The notes beneath the pieces are model-generated. The model did no database searches. It worked only from the letters and a program-made list of their open reading frames with translations, and was not told the DNA's origin. Both the position numbers and the translations under genes were made by a program. From NCBI GenBank assembly GCA_963780165.1, contig CAWABB010000001.1:992001-1056000 (forward strand): a DNA stretch of 64,000 bases, in the 5' to 3' direction. The stretch comes from CAWABB01 sp963780165 (lineage in GTDB: Bacteria > Bacteroidota > Ignavibacteria > UBA10030 > UBA6906). Shown one piece after another: positions 42,667-50,440 of the stretch; position 1 is the stretch's first letter, and every line of letters starts with the position of its first letter.

Positions 42667-43576
42667 GAACGTCGGCCTTCCTGAATGCGGCAAGATGGAT
42701 CGTGTGTCCCCCATGGGCTAGCCTGAATCCGTCCAGCGACTGGTGCGAGAACCGCTTCTCCTTCCCCACCCCCACCGCGGGGAACTCCTCCCCGTCCGCG
42801 CCCTCAAGCCCCTCCAGGAACTCCGTACTGCGGTACTTCGCCTCGGCCTCCGGCGTCGCTGTCTTCCGATCTGGGACGAGCTGCGCCTCGAACGCGGCAG
42901 CACGCAGAAGTCTCGGGAAGTACTCCGTGTAGATGTCCCGCCGGTGGAAGAGATCCACCGCCATGAGATCCTTCCCCAGGAACACCGCAAGGCCGCTGGC
43001 CGAAGCGCTCGGAGTCAGCGCACCGATGAACGAATCGAACTCCTTCATCTTGGCTTCATACACATCCGAGAGATTGGAGGTCGAGGAATGAACTTCGTGC
43101 TTTTGGGCCAGGAAATTAACCTGACCCCAGATCTCACCCTGGTCGGCAAAGTGTCCTGCTTTGTGAGCCAGACTCTGCCGGATCTTGTCGGCCTTCGAGG
43201 ATCGGAGGGTCGACGGAGCGACGAAATCCGACGTCTTGAACTTGTCCGAGATGACATGCCATCGCCCCCGCTCAACGCAACTCACCGGGACGCGAGTCTT
43301 GGAGCGCGGGGCGAGGAGGACCGAGGCGTTCACGACCCGGTTTTGCTTCGCCCCGGAGAGGATGTCGGCGTCCATGAAGAACACAAACTCCTCGGACGCG
43401 TTGAGGATTGCGATCTCGTTGACGCTCGCACCGCCCTCCAGCTCGAGGATTTCGAGCTTCCCGCCGGCCGAGGCCCTGGCGCCGGAGATGTAGCTGAACG
43501 CGTCCTGGTCGGACGTGGCGATCTGAACGATGGAAAGCGGACCGCGTGACGCAAAATCGACTGCCTGGATGATCAT
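42644..43576 (-). CDS. ARPP-1 domain protein
   Basis: A 310-aa protein with the ARPP-1 pattern (ARG and rhodanese-phosphatase-associated protein): EFVFFMDADILSGAKQNRVVNAS, LLAPRSKTRVPVSCVERGRW near residues 65-110, and DVYEAKMKEFDSFIGAL near 165-185. The family was named from association with ADP-ribosylglycohydrolases and rhodanese-phosphatases in predicted conflict or stress systems; its chemistry is not established. It is the first gene of a two-gene operon with the DUF932-like gene and diverges from a WYL regulator across a 237-bp region with five tandem repeats. The ATG at 43576 follows AGGGAGTCCC. Confidence 0.8.
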   Translation of the reverse strand: MIIQAVDFASRGPLSIVQIATSDQDAFSYISGARASAGGKLEILELEGGASVNEIAILNASEEFVFFMDADILSGAKQNRVVNASVLLAPRSKTRVPVSCVERGRWHVISDKFKTSDFVAPSTLRSSKADKIRQSLAHKAGHFADQGEIWGQVNFLAQKHEVHSSTSNLSDVYEAKMKEFDSFIGALTPSASASGLAVFLGKDLMAVDLFHRRDIYTEYFPRLLRAAAFEAQLVPDRKTATPEAEAKYRSTEFLEGLEGADGEEFPAVGVGKEKRFSHQSLDGFRLAHGGHTIHLAAFRKADVHGAQKRR

Positions 43577-43676
43577 GGTTTGGGACTCCCTGATGTTCTA
43601 TTGAATGGTACGGCGGAGGGCGTCCGGAAGAGGATCAGGCGATGAGACAAAACCGGGGAGGCGGCTCAGGGAGAGG

Positions 43677-43750
43677 AGCCACCTGTACGGGAGTCGCCTG
43701 TACGGAAGTCACCTTACGGCAGTCACCTGAACGGCAGTCACCTGGCACCG
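43677..43750. promoter_or_regulatory. Five tandem 15-bp repeats between ARPP-1 and WYL genes
   Basis: Units: AGCCACCTGTACGGG (43677), AGTCGCCTGTACGGA (43692), AGTCACCTTACGGC (43707, one base short), AGTCACCTGAACGGC (43721) and AGTCACCTGGCACCG (43736). The consensus is AGTCACCTGWACGGS. Period and position, 64 bp before the WYL ATG and about 100 bp before the ARPP-1 ATG, fit a multi-site operator for the WYL regulator. Confidence 0.7.
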
Positions 43751-43813
43751 CCACTTGCATTGCAGCCCGCCCGCCCCTATTATTCCTTCATTCCTCACAT
43801 TCCGACTGGCCCC

Positions 43814-44686
43814 ATGCTCGAACTCCAAACCAAGGTGAAGCGGCAGATCGAGATCGTCGGTCTGGCCGTCGATAATTCGCGGGCGTTCAAAGACGCGGAT
43901 TTCGCCGTCTTTTATAAGCGCGACATCCCGACCATAAAGCGCGACATGCAGGAGCTTCGCGCGCTCGGCATCGGGATCCACTCCGAGAAGCGACGCGGGA
44001 TCTGCCTCGCGGCCCCGATGGACCCGCAGATGGTGAAGGAGCTGATCCATCAGTACCTCGGGATGTGTACGACCTCCGGGGTGGTGGACAAGGCGACAAA
44101 CCTGCTCGTTCGGAAGTTCAAGGATAGGGCGCTCAACCACGTGGTGACGCTCCAGCGCTGCATCGAAGGCTCGGAGTCCGTCCGGATCGACTACCAGAAG
44201 GACGGCAGCACGCTGGAGAAGGACCGGGAGATCAATCCGCTGCTCATCTTCGGCAGCGACGGTTACTGGCGCGTACTGGCCGCACACGACGGGAGGATCA
44301 AGCAATACCACCTGAACAAGATCCTGGGCGTGAAGGCGACGGGGAGGAAGTTCAAGCGGGTCTCACCAGACGACGTACAGAAGATGTTCCGCCATTCGTT
44401 CCGGAGCTGGATTGGCGAGGAGCAGCATCACATCCGGATCCGGCTCTCGAAGGTCTGGGCCGACCGAATCAGTCCCCAGCAGCTGATGGAGACAGAGGTC
44501 ATCACGGAGAACGCAGACGGGTCGGTCGTCTTCGAGTCGACCGTGAATTCGCTGGAGGAAGTTGCGAGCTGGGTCGTGAGCCGGGGAGAGGGCGTGGAAG
44601 TGCTTGAACCGGCGGAGTTGAAGGACAAAGTCGTTGCGCTGGCAAAGGGTGCGCTGGAGAACTACAGGACGGCGAGACCAACGTGA
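43814..44686 (+). CDS. WYL-domain transcriptional regulator
   Basis: A 290-aa protein: an N-terminal winged-helix region (about 3-65, TKVKRQIEIVGLAV, YKRDIPTIKRDMQELRALGI), a WYL domain (about 125-195, VRIDYQKDGSTLEKDREINP, DGYWRVLAAHDGRIKQYHLN) and a C-terminal WCX-like extension ending EGVEVLEPAELKDK. WYL proteins sense ligands, often nucleic acids or nucleotides, and control defence, DNA-damage and CRISPR genes. It diverges from the ARPP-1/DUF932 operon across tandem repeats and probably regulates both directions. ATG 43814 was preferred to the upstream TTG at 43760 because it gives the typical N-terminus, though no strong Shine-Dalgarno sequence is present. Confidence 0.88.
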   Translation: MLELQTKVKRQIEIVGLAVDNSRAFKDADFAVFYKRDIPTIKRDMQELRALGIGIHSEKRRGICLAAPMDPQMVKELIHQYLGMCTTSGVVDKATNLLVRKFKDRALNHVVTLQRCIEGSESVRIDYQKDGSTLEKDREINPLLIFGSDGYWRVLAAHDGRIKQYHLNKILGVKATGRKFKRVSPDDVQKMFRHSFRSWIGEEQHHIRIRLSKVWADRISPQQLMETEVITENADGSVVFESTVNSLEEVASWVVSRGEGVEVLEPAELKDKVVALAKGALENYRTARPT

Positions 44687-44796
44687 TCTCTGCGGCATTA
44701 CGATCAAGGCACCAAGCGCACTCAGTTCACTTGGTCAATTGTGCTAACAGACGAAACTGACAGTTGGCCGCACATGGGCCTGGATGTGACATCCTG

Positions 44797-45744
44797 ATGA
44801 ACATCGCGTCTCGAGATTCCGTTGTTGCCTGGCTCTTGAAGGGAGATCCGGCAATCCGTTGGCAGGTCAGTCGGGACCTGCTCGCCCGGCCTCTCAAGGA
44901 ATGCCGATCGGACCAGACGCGAGTCGCCACCGAAGGATGGGGCGCACGCCTTCTCGCGCGCCAGGACGACGCCGGCCGCTGGACGCCCCGGCTATACGGA
45001 CAGAAGTGGGTTTCGACCACCTACTCGATGGTCTTGTTGCGCCACCTGGGCCTCCCGAACGATGACCCCCGGGCGCGCAAGGCCTGCCGGCTCTTCCTCG
45101 ACGAGGCCTTGTTGCCCGATGGCGGCATCAACGTCTCGGTGTCGCAGAGGAGCAGCGAGACGTGCGTCACGGGTATGGTCCTCGGGCTCCTCTCGTGGTT
45201 CAAGGTCGCTGACACGCGCCGCGAGCAACTGGTGGCCTACCTCTTGAGTCAACAGATGGACGATGGGGGCTGGAATTGCGAGCGCTACCGGGGAGCCGTG
45301 CACAGTTCCTTCCACACGACCATCAGCGTGATGGAAGGACTCCGCGGCTACGTCGAGGGGGGCGGCCCGCGGGCCGACGAAGCCCGCATGGCTGAAGCAC
45401 GAGGCCGGGAGTTCTTCCTGCGGCACCGCCTGTACCGCTCGCACCGGACCGGCCGGATCGTGCATCCGGCGTTCACGCGATTCTCGTTCCCGCCGCGCTG
45501 GCACCACGACGTCTTGCGAACGCTCGACCACTTCCGCGCAAGCAAGGCCGCGTACGACGAGCGGCTCGAGGACCCGATCAGCCTGGTCCTGAAGAAGCGC
45601 ACAAGCGACGGGCGCTGGATGCTCCAGAACCGGCATCCGGGAAGAACGTTCTTTGAGCTGGAGACGGTCGGGAGGCCGAGTCGCTGGAACACGCTGAGAG
45701 CGCTCAGGGTTCTCCAGTGGTTCGAGGACGCCAGGGTGGCCTAG
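44797..45744 (+). CDS. Squalene-cyclase/prenyltransferase-fold protein
   Basis: A 315-aa protein with alpha-alpha-barrel (terpenoid cyclase/prenyltransferase-like toroid) repeats: LLARQDDAGRWTPRLYGQKW, LPDGGINVSVSQRSSETCVTGMVLGLLSW, LLSQQMDDGGWNCERYRG and TSDGRWMLQNRHPG. The QxxDGxW-type motifs mark the fold; the DXDD acid motif of squalene-hopene cyclases is not seen, so catalysis is unproven. It has no signal peptide. ATG 44797 is immediately preceded by the palindrome GGATGTGACATCC (44782-44794), which might control it. It is probably an isolated accessory gene. Confidence 0.8.
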   Translation: MNIASRDSVVAWLLKGDPAIRWQVSRDLLARPLKECRSDQTRVATEGWGARLLARQDDAGRWTPRLYGQKWVSTTYSMVLLRHLGLPNDDPRARKACRLFLDEALLPDGGINVSVSQRSSETCVTGMVLGLLSWFKVADTRREQLVAYLLSQQMDDGGWNCERYRGAVHSSFHTTISVMEGLRGYVEGGGPRADEARMAEARGREFFLRHRLYRSHRTGRIVHPAFTRFSFPPRWHHDVLRTLDHFRASKAAYDERLEDPISLVLKKRTSDGRWMLQNRHPGRTFFELETVGRPSRWNTLRALRVLQWFEDARVA

Positions 45745-45915
45745 AATCACACCGGCGTGACCTTCGATACAGCATTGAGTCGCCGCGATGCAGCAACACT
45801 CGGTGGGTTGTCTGCGGACGGGGCAGACTTCCAGGTCCATGCCATTGACCAGGGCAGGATTCCTCATGAAACAGCAGTGCCACATCGCTTCCGCGTATGC
45901 CAGCTGGCTGTAGTG

Positions 45916-46224
45916 CTACAGTATGTCAGAGTAATCGCGGCCACCATGAATGATCCTGTAGACATGGACCGCGGAGGGTTCAAGACGGTAGAAGGCAAGA
46001 TAGTTGCCTATGATGAGATATCGGTAGCCGAGCCTGGCTATGTCCGGGTCGCGGGGGATTCGCCCAAGCATAGGTTGTTTTGCGAGGGCGCTGAGCTCTT
46101 TCTCAATGCGGACCAACAAGCGTTCGGCGGCCGGTGCGTTGTCCACGGCATTGTATTCGTAAATCTCGCCAAGGTCCTGTTCTGCGAGGCCGAGGAGTCG
46201 AACCGAACGTTTACGCGGAGGCAC
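45916..46224 (-). CDS. ParE/RelE-like toxin
   Basis: A 102-aa protein of the ParE/RelE plasmid-stabilisation fold: VRLLGLAEQDLGEIYEYNAV, AERLLVRIEKELSALAKQPMLGR, YRYLIIGNYLAFYRLE and VYRIIHGGRDYSDIL. Proteins of this type block gyrase or cleave mRNA on the ribosome. The GTG at 46224, with AGAGG close before it, overlaps the antitoxin gene's stop by 14 nt, the usual antitoxin-first arrangement; a start at 46287 would make an unusual 63-nt longer overlap. Confidence 0.88.
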   Translation of the reverse strand: MPPRKRSVRLLGLAEQDLGEIYEYNAVDNAPAAERLLVRIEKELSALAKQPMLGRIPRDPDIARLGYRYLIIGNYLAFYRLEPSAVHVYRIIHGGRDYSDIL

Positions 46225-46483
46225 GGAGCCTCTTGCGAATATCGCGAACGGCCTGGGCCAAGGGTTTCCCTCTATCGCCAGCAGCATGGTGGGCTTGAGC
46301 CACCGAGAGTCTCTTGAGCAGATCGAGCTTTCTCTGGAGTTTCGCGAAGTGCGTCAGAGACATAACGACCATGTCCCCTTCGCCATTCTTGGTGATAAAG
46401 ATTGGTTCGTCCGCGCTGTGGGCCAATTGGGAGATTTCGTTGGCCTTGTTGCGGAGGTCGGAAATCGACTTGATCACGGGCAT
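46211..46483 (-). CDS. Phd/YefM-family antitoxin
   Basis: A 90-aa protein beginning MPVIKSISDLRNKANEISQL, with DEPIFITKNGEGDMVVMSL, the Phd/YefM DNA-binding and dimerisation domain, and an Arg/Lys-rich C-terminal helix (AQAVRDIRKRLRASA) expected to wrap the toxin. ATG 46483 has AGGAG just upstream; the frame is open much further but only this part resembles the family. It should repress the pair by binding its own promoter and neutralise the toxin encoded just downstream. Confidence 0.9.
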   Translation of the reverse strand: MPVIKSISDLRNKANEISQLAHSADEPIFITKNGEGDMVVMSLTHFAKLQRKLDLLKRLSVAQAHHAAGDRGKPLAQAVRDIRKRLRASA

Positions 46484-46544
46484 GGCATGCTCCTGGTTGA
46501 CGATATCAATATAAGGATAATATTCTGATACAATCAACCTCCGG

Positions 46545-46592
46545 TGACCTGACCCCCTCCAGACCGACCCGGTTCGTATATTGAAAATCAGC
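46545..46592 (+). repeat. Short dispersed repeat, copy 2
   Basis: This matches 33097-33142 at about 80% by eye (TGACCTGACCCCCTC ... TTCGTATATTGAAAAT). It lies about 50 nt before the lipoprotein ATG and may include its promoter. Confidence 0.45.
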
Positions 46593-46640
46593 GCACGATC
46601 GCCCACGACTATCTGCCTCACACCCTCGAAGGATTGCCAC

Positions 46641-47165
46641 ATGAAGACCTCGCGTTGGTGGTTGTTGGCAACGATCTCGACATTGCTCCTGGTGCCCGCA
46701 TGCGGGGACCCTCCTTCCCCATCTGCGGATGAATCGGCGGGACGTGACGATCTGGTCGGCGCCTGGCGATCGAAGATCCGTTTCAACAGCGGTCCGCTTA
46801 CGGAGATCAAGGACCTAGAGTTTCTGTGCGTATTCAACCTCGGAGGCACGATGACGGAGTCTTCGAATTATGATGGAGCGCCGCCCGTGCCACCAGCGTA
46901 CGGAGTGTGGAAGAAGAACGGGCTGCATCAATTCGAGGCGAAGTACATGTTTTACGTGACCAGTCCCCCCGGCGCGTTCGACGATATCGCGAAGGGCGGC
47001 GGCTGGACCCCGTCCGGGTATGGAGTCCTCACGGAGAACGTCACGCTCTCCGAGGACGGACAATCCTACGCGTCGACGATCGCGTACAATCTGTTCGATA
47101 GGTCCGGCAAGGCCATGGCCGGTGGCGGCACAGCCGCCGGAACCGGCGCCCGGATTACCTTCTAG
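46641..47165 (+). CDS. Lipoprotein of unknown function
   Basis: A 174-aa protein with a lipoprotein signal (MKTSRWWLLATISTLLLVPAC, Cys about 21), a Ser/Pro linker, and a compact domain with DDLVGAWRSKIRF, MTESSNYDGAPPVPPAYGVW and ENVTLSEDGQSYASTIAYNLFDRSGK. The pattern resembles lipocalin-like or DUF4440-adjacent exported proteins but no family is certain. ATG 46641 was chosen since it starts the signal; the frame opens 20 codons earlier. It ends 16 bp before a GNAT gene on the same strand. Confidence 0.75.
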   Translation: MKTSRWWLLATISTLLLVPACGDPPSPSADESAGRDDLVGAWRSKIRFNSGPLTEIKDLEFLCVFNLGGTMTESSNYDGAPPVPPAYGVWKKNGLHQFEAKYMFYVTSPPGAFDDIAKGGGWTPSGYGVLTENVTLSEDGQSYASTIAYNLFDRSGKAMAGGGTAAGTGARITF

Positions 47166-47181
47166 GACTGGCACCGCCGTC

Positions 47182-47637
47182 ATGCAGATACGACTCGACG
47201 ATCTCTCGGGGCCCGAAGTTCGTGCGTTGCTCGACGAGCATCTTCAAAACATGTTTGAACTATCGCCGCCGGAGAGCGTGCACGCCCTGGCAATAGACGA
47301 GCTGCGCAAACCAGATATCACCTTCTGGACTGCCTGGTCAGGAGAAGAATTGCTCGGCTGTGGCGCCTTGAAGGAATTGGATCCACATCATGGCGAGATC
47401 AAGTCAATGCGCACATCCTCGGCGTTCCGAAGGAAGGGTGTGGGACGAGCGATCCTTACACATATAATAGAGGAGGCGCGGAGCAGGTCCTACAACAGAC
47501 TGAGCCTGGAGACGGGCTCCATGGAGGCGTTCCTCCCTGCTCAACGGCTGTATGAGAGCTTCGGATTTACCTATTGTCCGCCATTCGCCGATTACCGTGA
47601 GGATCCCAACAGTGTGTTCATGACTCTTCTGCTTTGA
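47182..47637 (+). CDS. GNAT N-acetyltransferase, copy 1
   Basis: A 151-aa acetyltransferase with the acetyl-CoA loop in SAFRRKGVGRAILTHIIEEA (RxxGxG/A), preceded by LLGCGALKELDPHHGEIKSMRTS and followed by LSLETGSMEAFLPAQRLYES. It resembles YsnE/PhnO-like members with unknown amino-group substrates. A nearly identical copy lies at 49931-50386 on the same strand. ATG 47182 matches the GTG of that copy. The frame is open upstream to 47020, but only inside the lipoprotein gene. Confidence 0.9.
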   Translation: MQIRLDDLSGPEVRALLDEHLQNMFELSPPESVHALAIDELRKPDITFWTAWSGEELLGCGALKELDPHHGEIKSMRTSSAFRRKGVGRAILTHIIEEARSRSYNRLSLETGSMEAFLPAQRLYESFGFTYCPPFADYREDPNSVFMTLLL

Positions 47638-47674
47638 GTCGAACCGAGGGTGCCACCAACCAAAGGAGGTTCAC

Positions 47675-47785
47675 ATGTCAAAGTATCTCATTCAAGTCAA
47701 CTATGTTAACGAAGGGCTCAATGGGTTGCGCAAAGAGGGCGGCGCCAGCAGGAGGAGACAAGCGTGGCACTCGTGGTTCTTCTAA
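47675..47785 (+). pseudogene. GYD-domain gene 5' fragment
   Basis: ATG 47675, with a perfect AAAGGAGG before it, opens MSKYLIQVNYVNEGLNGLRK EGGASRR, the start of a GYD-domain protein (family length about 97 aa), and then runs out of frame over the DUF1697 start to a stop at 47785. The remaining three quarters of the domain are gone. It overlaps the DUF1697 start codon (47764) by 22 nt and may now act as a coupled upstream ORF. Confidence 0.65.
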
Positions 47786-48294
47786 GAGGGGTCAACGTCG
47801 GCGGTCACAGGACATTCCGGCCCGCGGCGCTGGCTCAACAACTGAAGCACCTTGACGCCGTCAACATCGGCGCGGCGGGCACCTTCGTGATCAGGCGGCC
47901 AGTCACCCGGGAGCAACTCCGCGCCGAATTGGCACGCCGGCTTCCATTTGATACCGAGATCATGATCTTCCAGGGCCGCGAGATCGTCAGCATGATGTCC
48001 CATGATCATTTCGCGGGCCATCCCGTGCGACCGGACATCGTCCGTTTCGTGAGCGTCTTGTCCAAACGCCCCCGCTCGGCACGGTCGACGCCTATGAGCT
48101 TTCCTTCCGGCAGCAATTGGCTGCTGAAGATCCTGGCGCGAGACGCCCGGTTCGTTTTCGGCGTGTACCGGCGCCACATGAAGGCCATCAGCTACCTCGG
48201 CACGCTCGACCGGCTCTTTGGGGTCCCGGTCACGACTCGCAACTGGAATACCATCTCCGCGATCGCTAAAGTGCTGCGTACGGGGGCGACCTGA
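47764..48294 (+). CDS. DUF1697 protein
   Basis: A 176-aa protein of the DUF1697 family: VVLLRGVNVGGHRTFRPAAL at the N-terminus, NIGAAGTFVIRRPVTREQLR, and the C-terminal NWNTISAIAKVL. Length is normal for the family, whose function is unknown. The GTG at 47764 has AGGAGG at eight bases. Its start lies inside a truncated GYD reading frame, which suggests that it was joined to a foreign leader. The 190 bp after its stop hold no recognisable gene. Confidence 0.82.
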   Translation: MALVVLLRGVNVGGHRTFRPAALAQQLKHLDAVNIGAAGTFVIRRPVTREQLRAELARRLPFDTEIMIFQGREIVSMMSHDHFAGHPVRPDIVRFVSVLSKRPRSARSTPMSFPSGSNWLLKILARDARFVFGVYRRHMKAISYLGTLDRLFGVPVTTRNWNTISAIAKVLRTGAT

Positions 48295-48484
48295 AGTTCA
48301 CCAAGGACGGCCGGGCTCCCGAACAGCGTCGGGAGAACCTGCTGCTCAACAACCGGTTGCGGCGGGCGGTCCGCCCGGTTACGACTCGTGCGTATGCGCC
48401 CCCTGTGCCAGGCCGTCCTGCAGCTGACGCTTGAATGTTTGGCGGCATCCAATGTGAAGAACACCAAGAGAAGGTAATCTACAC

Positions 48485-49192
48485 ATGAAGACCGTGTGTA
48501 TTGTCGGCGCATCAGGCAAACTGGGGCGATATATGGTGCAGCATTGTCTGCACCGAGGTTACAGGGTCCATGGTGTCTGTCGCGAATCCAGCGTCGGCAA
48601 GCTCGACCCGTTCAAGGATCGCATCAGTATTTTCCCTGGCGCCACGAACAACCGCGACGTCATCAAAAAGGCGGTTGCGGATTGCGATGGCGCACTGACC
48701 GTTCTGGTTCCCTGGGGAAGGCAACACTACGCAACTGGAACGGCCCAGGCCGTTCTCGACTTCGCCCGCCCGGGTGCTCGCCTGGTCTTCTCGTGCGGGT
48801 GGCACATCACGCGTGATGGACTCGATAAGTATTCGAACACCCTCAAGTGGCAGGAGCGCGCCGCCCGCTGGCTTGGCTCTCTCACCCGGCTCATAGACAT
48901 TGATGACCAGATCGAGGCGTGTCGGCGCGTGTTCACCAGCAACACACGTTGGACAGTCGTGCGCGGTAGCGACCTGGAAGAGGGTGAGAGCCAGGGATTG
49001 CCCGTGTGGAGCAGACACGTTGGTGATCCGATACTTGAAAGCAACATGACGCGCCGTGTGGACTATGCGCTCTTCATGGTTGCGGCACTCGAGAATGACA
49101 GTCTCATTCGCGAGGCCCCGGCAATTGTCGGCTGCCTGACACCTTCTGCCCGTGCGCACGCCAGCTGGGCCGCGGACGATGGACATGTGTGA
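48485..49192 (+). CDS. NAD(P)-binding atypical SDR-like protein
   Basis: A 235-aa protein with a Rossmann fold: CIVGASGKLGRYMVQHCLHRGY at the N-terminus (GxxGxxG), then NNRDVIKKAVADCDGALTVL, ARLVFSCGWHITRDG, and WTVVRGSDLEEG. It resembles NmrA/atypical short-chain dehydrogenase proteins that bind NAD(P)H as sensors or reductases. No catalytic YxxxK is evident, so a binding or regulatory role is as likely as an enzymatic one. AAGG precedes the ATG. Confidence 0.82.
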   Translation: MKTVCIVGASGKLGRYMVQHCLHRGYRVHGVCRESSVGKLDPFKDRISIFPGATNNRDVIKKAVADCDGALTVLVPWGRQHYATGTAQAVLDFARPGARLVFSCGWHITRDGLDKYSNTLKWQERAARWLGSLTRLIDIDDQIEACRRVFTSNTRWTVVRGSDLEEGESQGLPVWSRHVGDPILESNMTRRVDYALFMVAALENDSLIREAPAIVGCLTPSARAHASWAADDGHV

Positions 49193-49445
49193 AATCGACA
49201 CTGCTCGTCCGAGCTCGCTTCATGGCACCTCGCCCTGACGGAAGAGTCCATGATGGAGTCTTGGTTCGGATGGACACTGCAGTAGTCCGCAGTCTAGTGC
49301 CCCACCTGCTAATTGATCATACACACAAAGGGGCACAGTGCGCGTTCCAACGTCCAAAAAGGTGTTGTGCCGTTCAAGGATTTAGCTGGACCGGCACTAG
49401 TTGATGTTGGGCGGTTGCGCAGACATTTTCCCAAAGGGCTTACGA

Positions 49446-49922
49446 ATGTTTTCCCCCGAACAAGCCATCCGTGAATTGGTTGACCGCGAAACTCGAGCGT
49501 GGAACACCAAAGATGTGAAGCTCTTGCTCACAATCTTCCACCCTGATATGGTATGGCCTTGGCCCCCGGATGCTCACGCCCATGATCCAATCGACTGGAT
49601 CTTCTGGGCAGGACGATTCTCCTATGACCGCTGGTCCGCGAATTGGCAAACGCTGTTCAACGCGCATCAGCTCGTCCACAACAATCGAGCGCTACGGAAG
49701 ATCGTCGTCACACCCGAGGGTGATGGCGGGTTTGCGGTGGTGGACGTCGATACACTGTGGCGTCATACAGACGGCAGCGAGCAACACTGGAAGGGGCGGG
49801 CGTGCAAGGTCTATTCCAAAGTTGGCACTGAATGGAAGATGATCATGCATACGGGATTGCTGGAATATCCAACCCCAGCAATTAATCGGACCGACACCAA
49901 GATAACTTTCCAGGACCGTTGA
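49446..49922 (+). CDS. SnoaL-like (NTF2-fold) protein
   Basis: A 158-aa protein with an NTF2-like domain: PEQAIRELVDRETRAWNTKDVKLLLTIFHPDMVWPWPP, VVDVDTLWRHTDGSEQHWKG and VGTEWKMIMHTGLLEYP. No signal peptide remains with the start at 49446; a longer frame from 49401 (MMLGGCADIFPKG) is possible. It is followed nine bases later by the second GNAT copy, so they probably share a transcript. Ligand or substrate unknown. Confidence 0.78.
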   Translation: MFSPEQAIRELVDRETRAWNTKDVKLLLTIFHPDMVWPWPPDAHAHDPIDWIFWAGRFSYDRWSANWQTLFNAHQLVHNNRALRKIVVTPEGDGGFAVVDVDTLWRHTDGSEQHWKGRACKVYSKVGTEWKMIMHTGLLEYPTPAINRTDTKITFQDR

Positions 49923-49930
49923 CACCGTCT

Positions 49931-50386
49931 GTGCACATACGACTCGACGATCTCTCTGGCCCCGAAGTTCGTGCGTTGCTCGACGAGCATCTTCAAAACA
50001 TGTTTGAGCTTTCGCCACCCGGGAGCGTGCACGCTCTGGCAATAGACGAGCTGCGCAAACCAGATATCACTTTCTGGACTGCATGGGCAGGAAATGAATT
50101 GCTCGGTTGTGGCGCCTTGAAGGAATTGGATCCGCATCATGGCGAGATCAAGTCAATGCGCACATCCTCGGCGTTCCGAAGGACGGGTGTGGGACGAGCG
50201 ATCCTTACACATATAATAGAGGAGGCGCGCAGCAGGGCTTACACCAGACTTAGCCTGGAGACGGGCTCAATGGAGGCGTTCCTGCCTGCTCAACGGCTGT
50301 ATGAGAGCTTTGGATTCGGCTTCTGTCCGCCATTCGCTGATTACCGTGAAGATCCGAATAGCGTATTTATGACCCTTCTGCTTTGA
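49931..50386 (+). CDS. GNAT N-acetyltransferase, copy 2
   Basis: A 151-aa protein about 93% identical to copy 1 (47182-47637) and of the same length. Differences are scattered (for example Ser/Ala and Glu/Asn in WAGNELLG; Phe-Gly-Phe near the C-terminus). The start here is GTG, aligning with ATG of copy 1; TTG at 49919 is an alternative. DNA similarity extends about 30 bp upstream and about 20 bp downstream, so the duplicated unit is slightly larger than the gene. Both copies look functional. Confidence 0.9.
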   Translation: MHIRLDDLSGPEVRALLDEHLQNMFELSPPGSVHALAIDELRKPDITFWTAWAGNELLGCGALKELDPHHGEIKSMRTSSAFRRTGVGRAILTHIIEEARSRAYTRLSLETGSMEAFLPAQRLYESFGFGFCPPFADYREDPNSVFMTLLL

Positions 50387-50440
50387 GCTGAATCGGGGAT
50401 GCCTGACCCACTTCAGAAGTCCATCCAATGGGGACACCCG

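Noticed and set aside
48295..48484. Short ORF reading LKFTKDGRAPEQRRENLLLN after DUF1697
   Set aside because: Too short, without a start signal or recognisable domain; treated as non-coding or an unrecognised remnant.
46641..50386. Integron cassette array (GNAT, DUF1697, SnoaL, lipoprotein in one direction)
   Set aside because: Gene content fits, but no integrase gene and no paired attC sites (RYYYAAC with GTTRRRY at proper spacing) were found; only one lone GTTGGGC near 49404.
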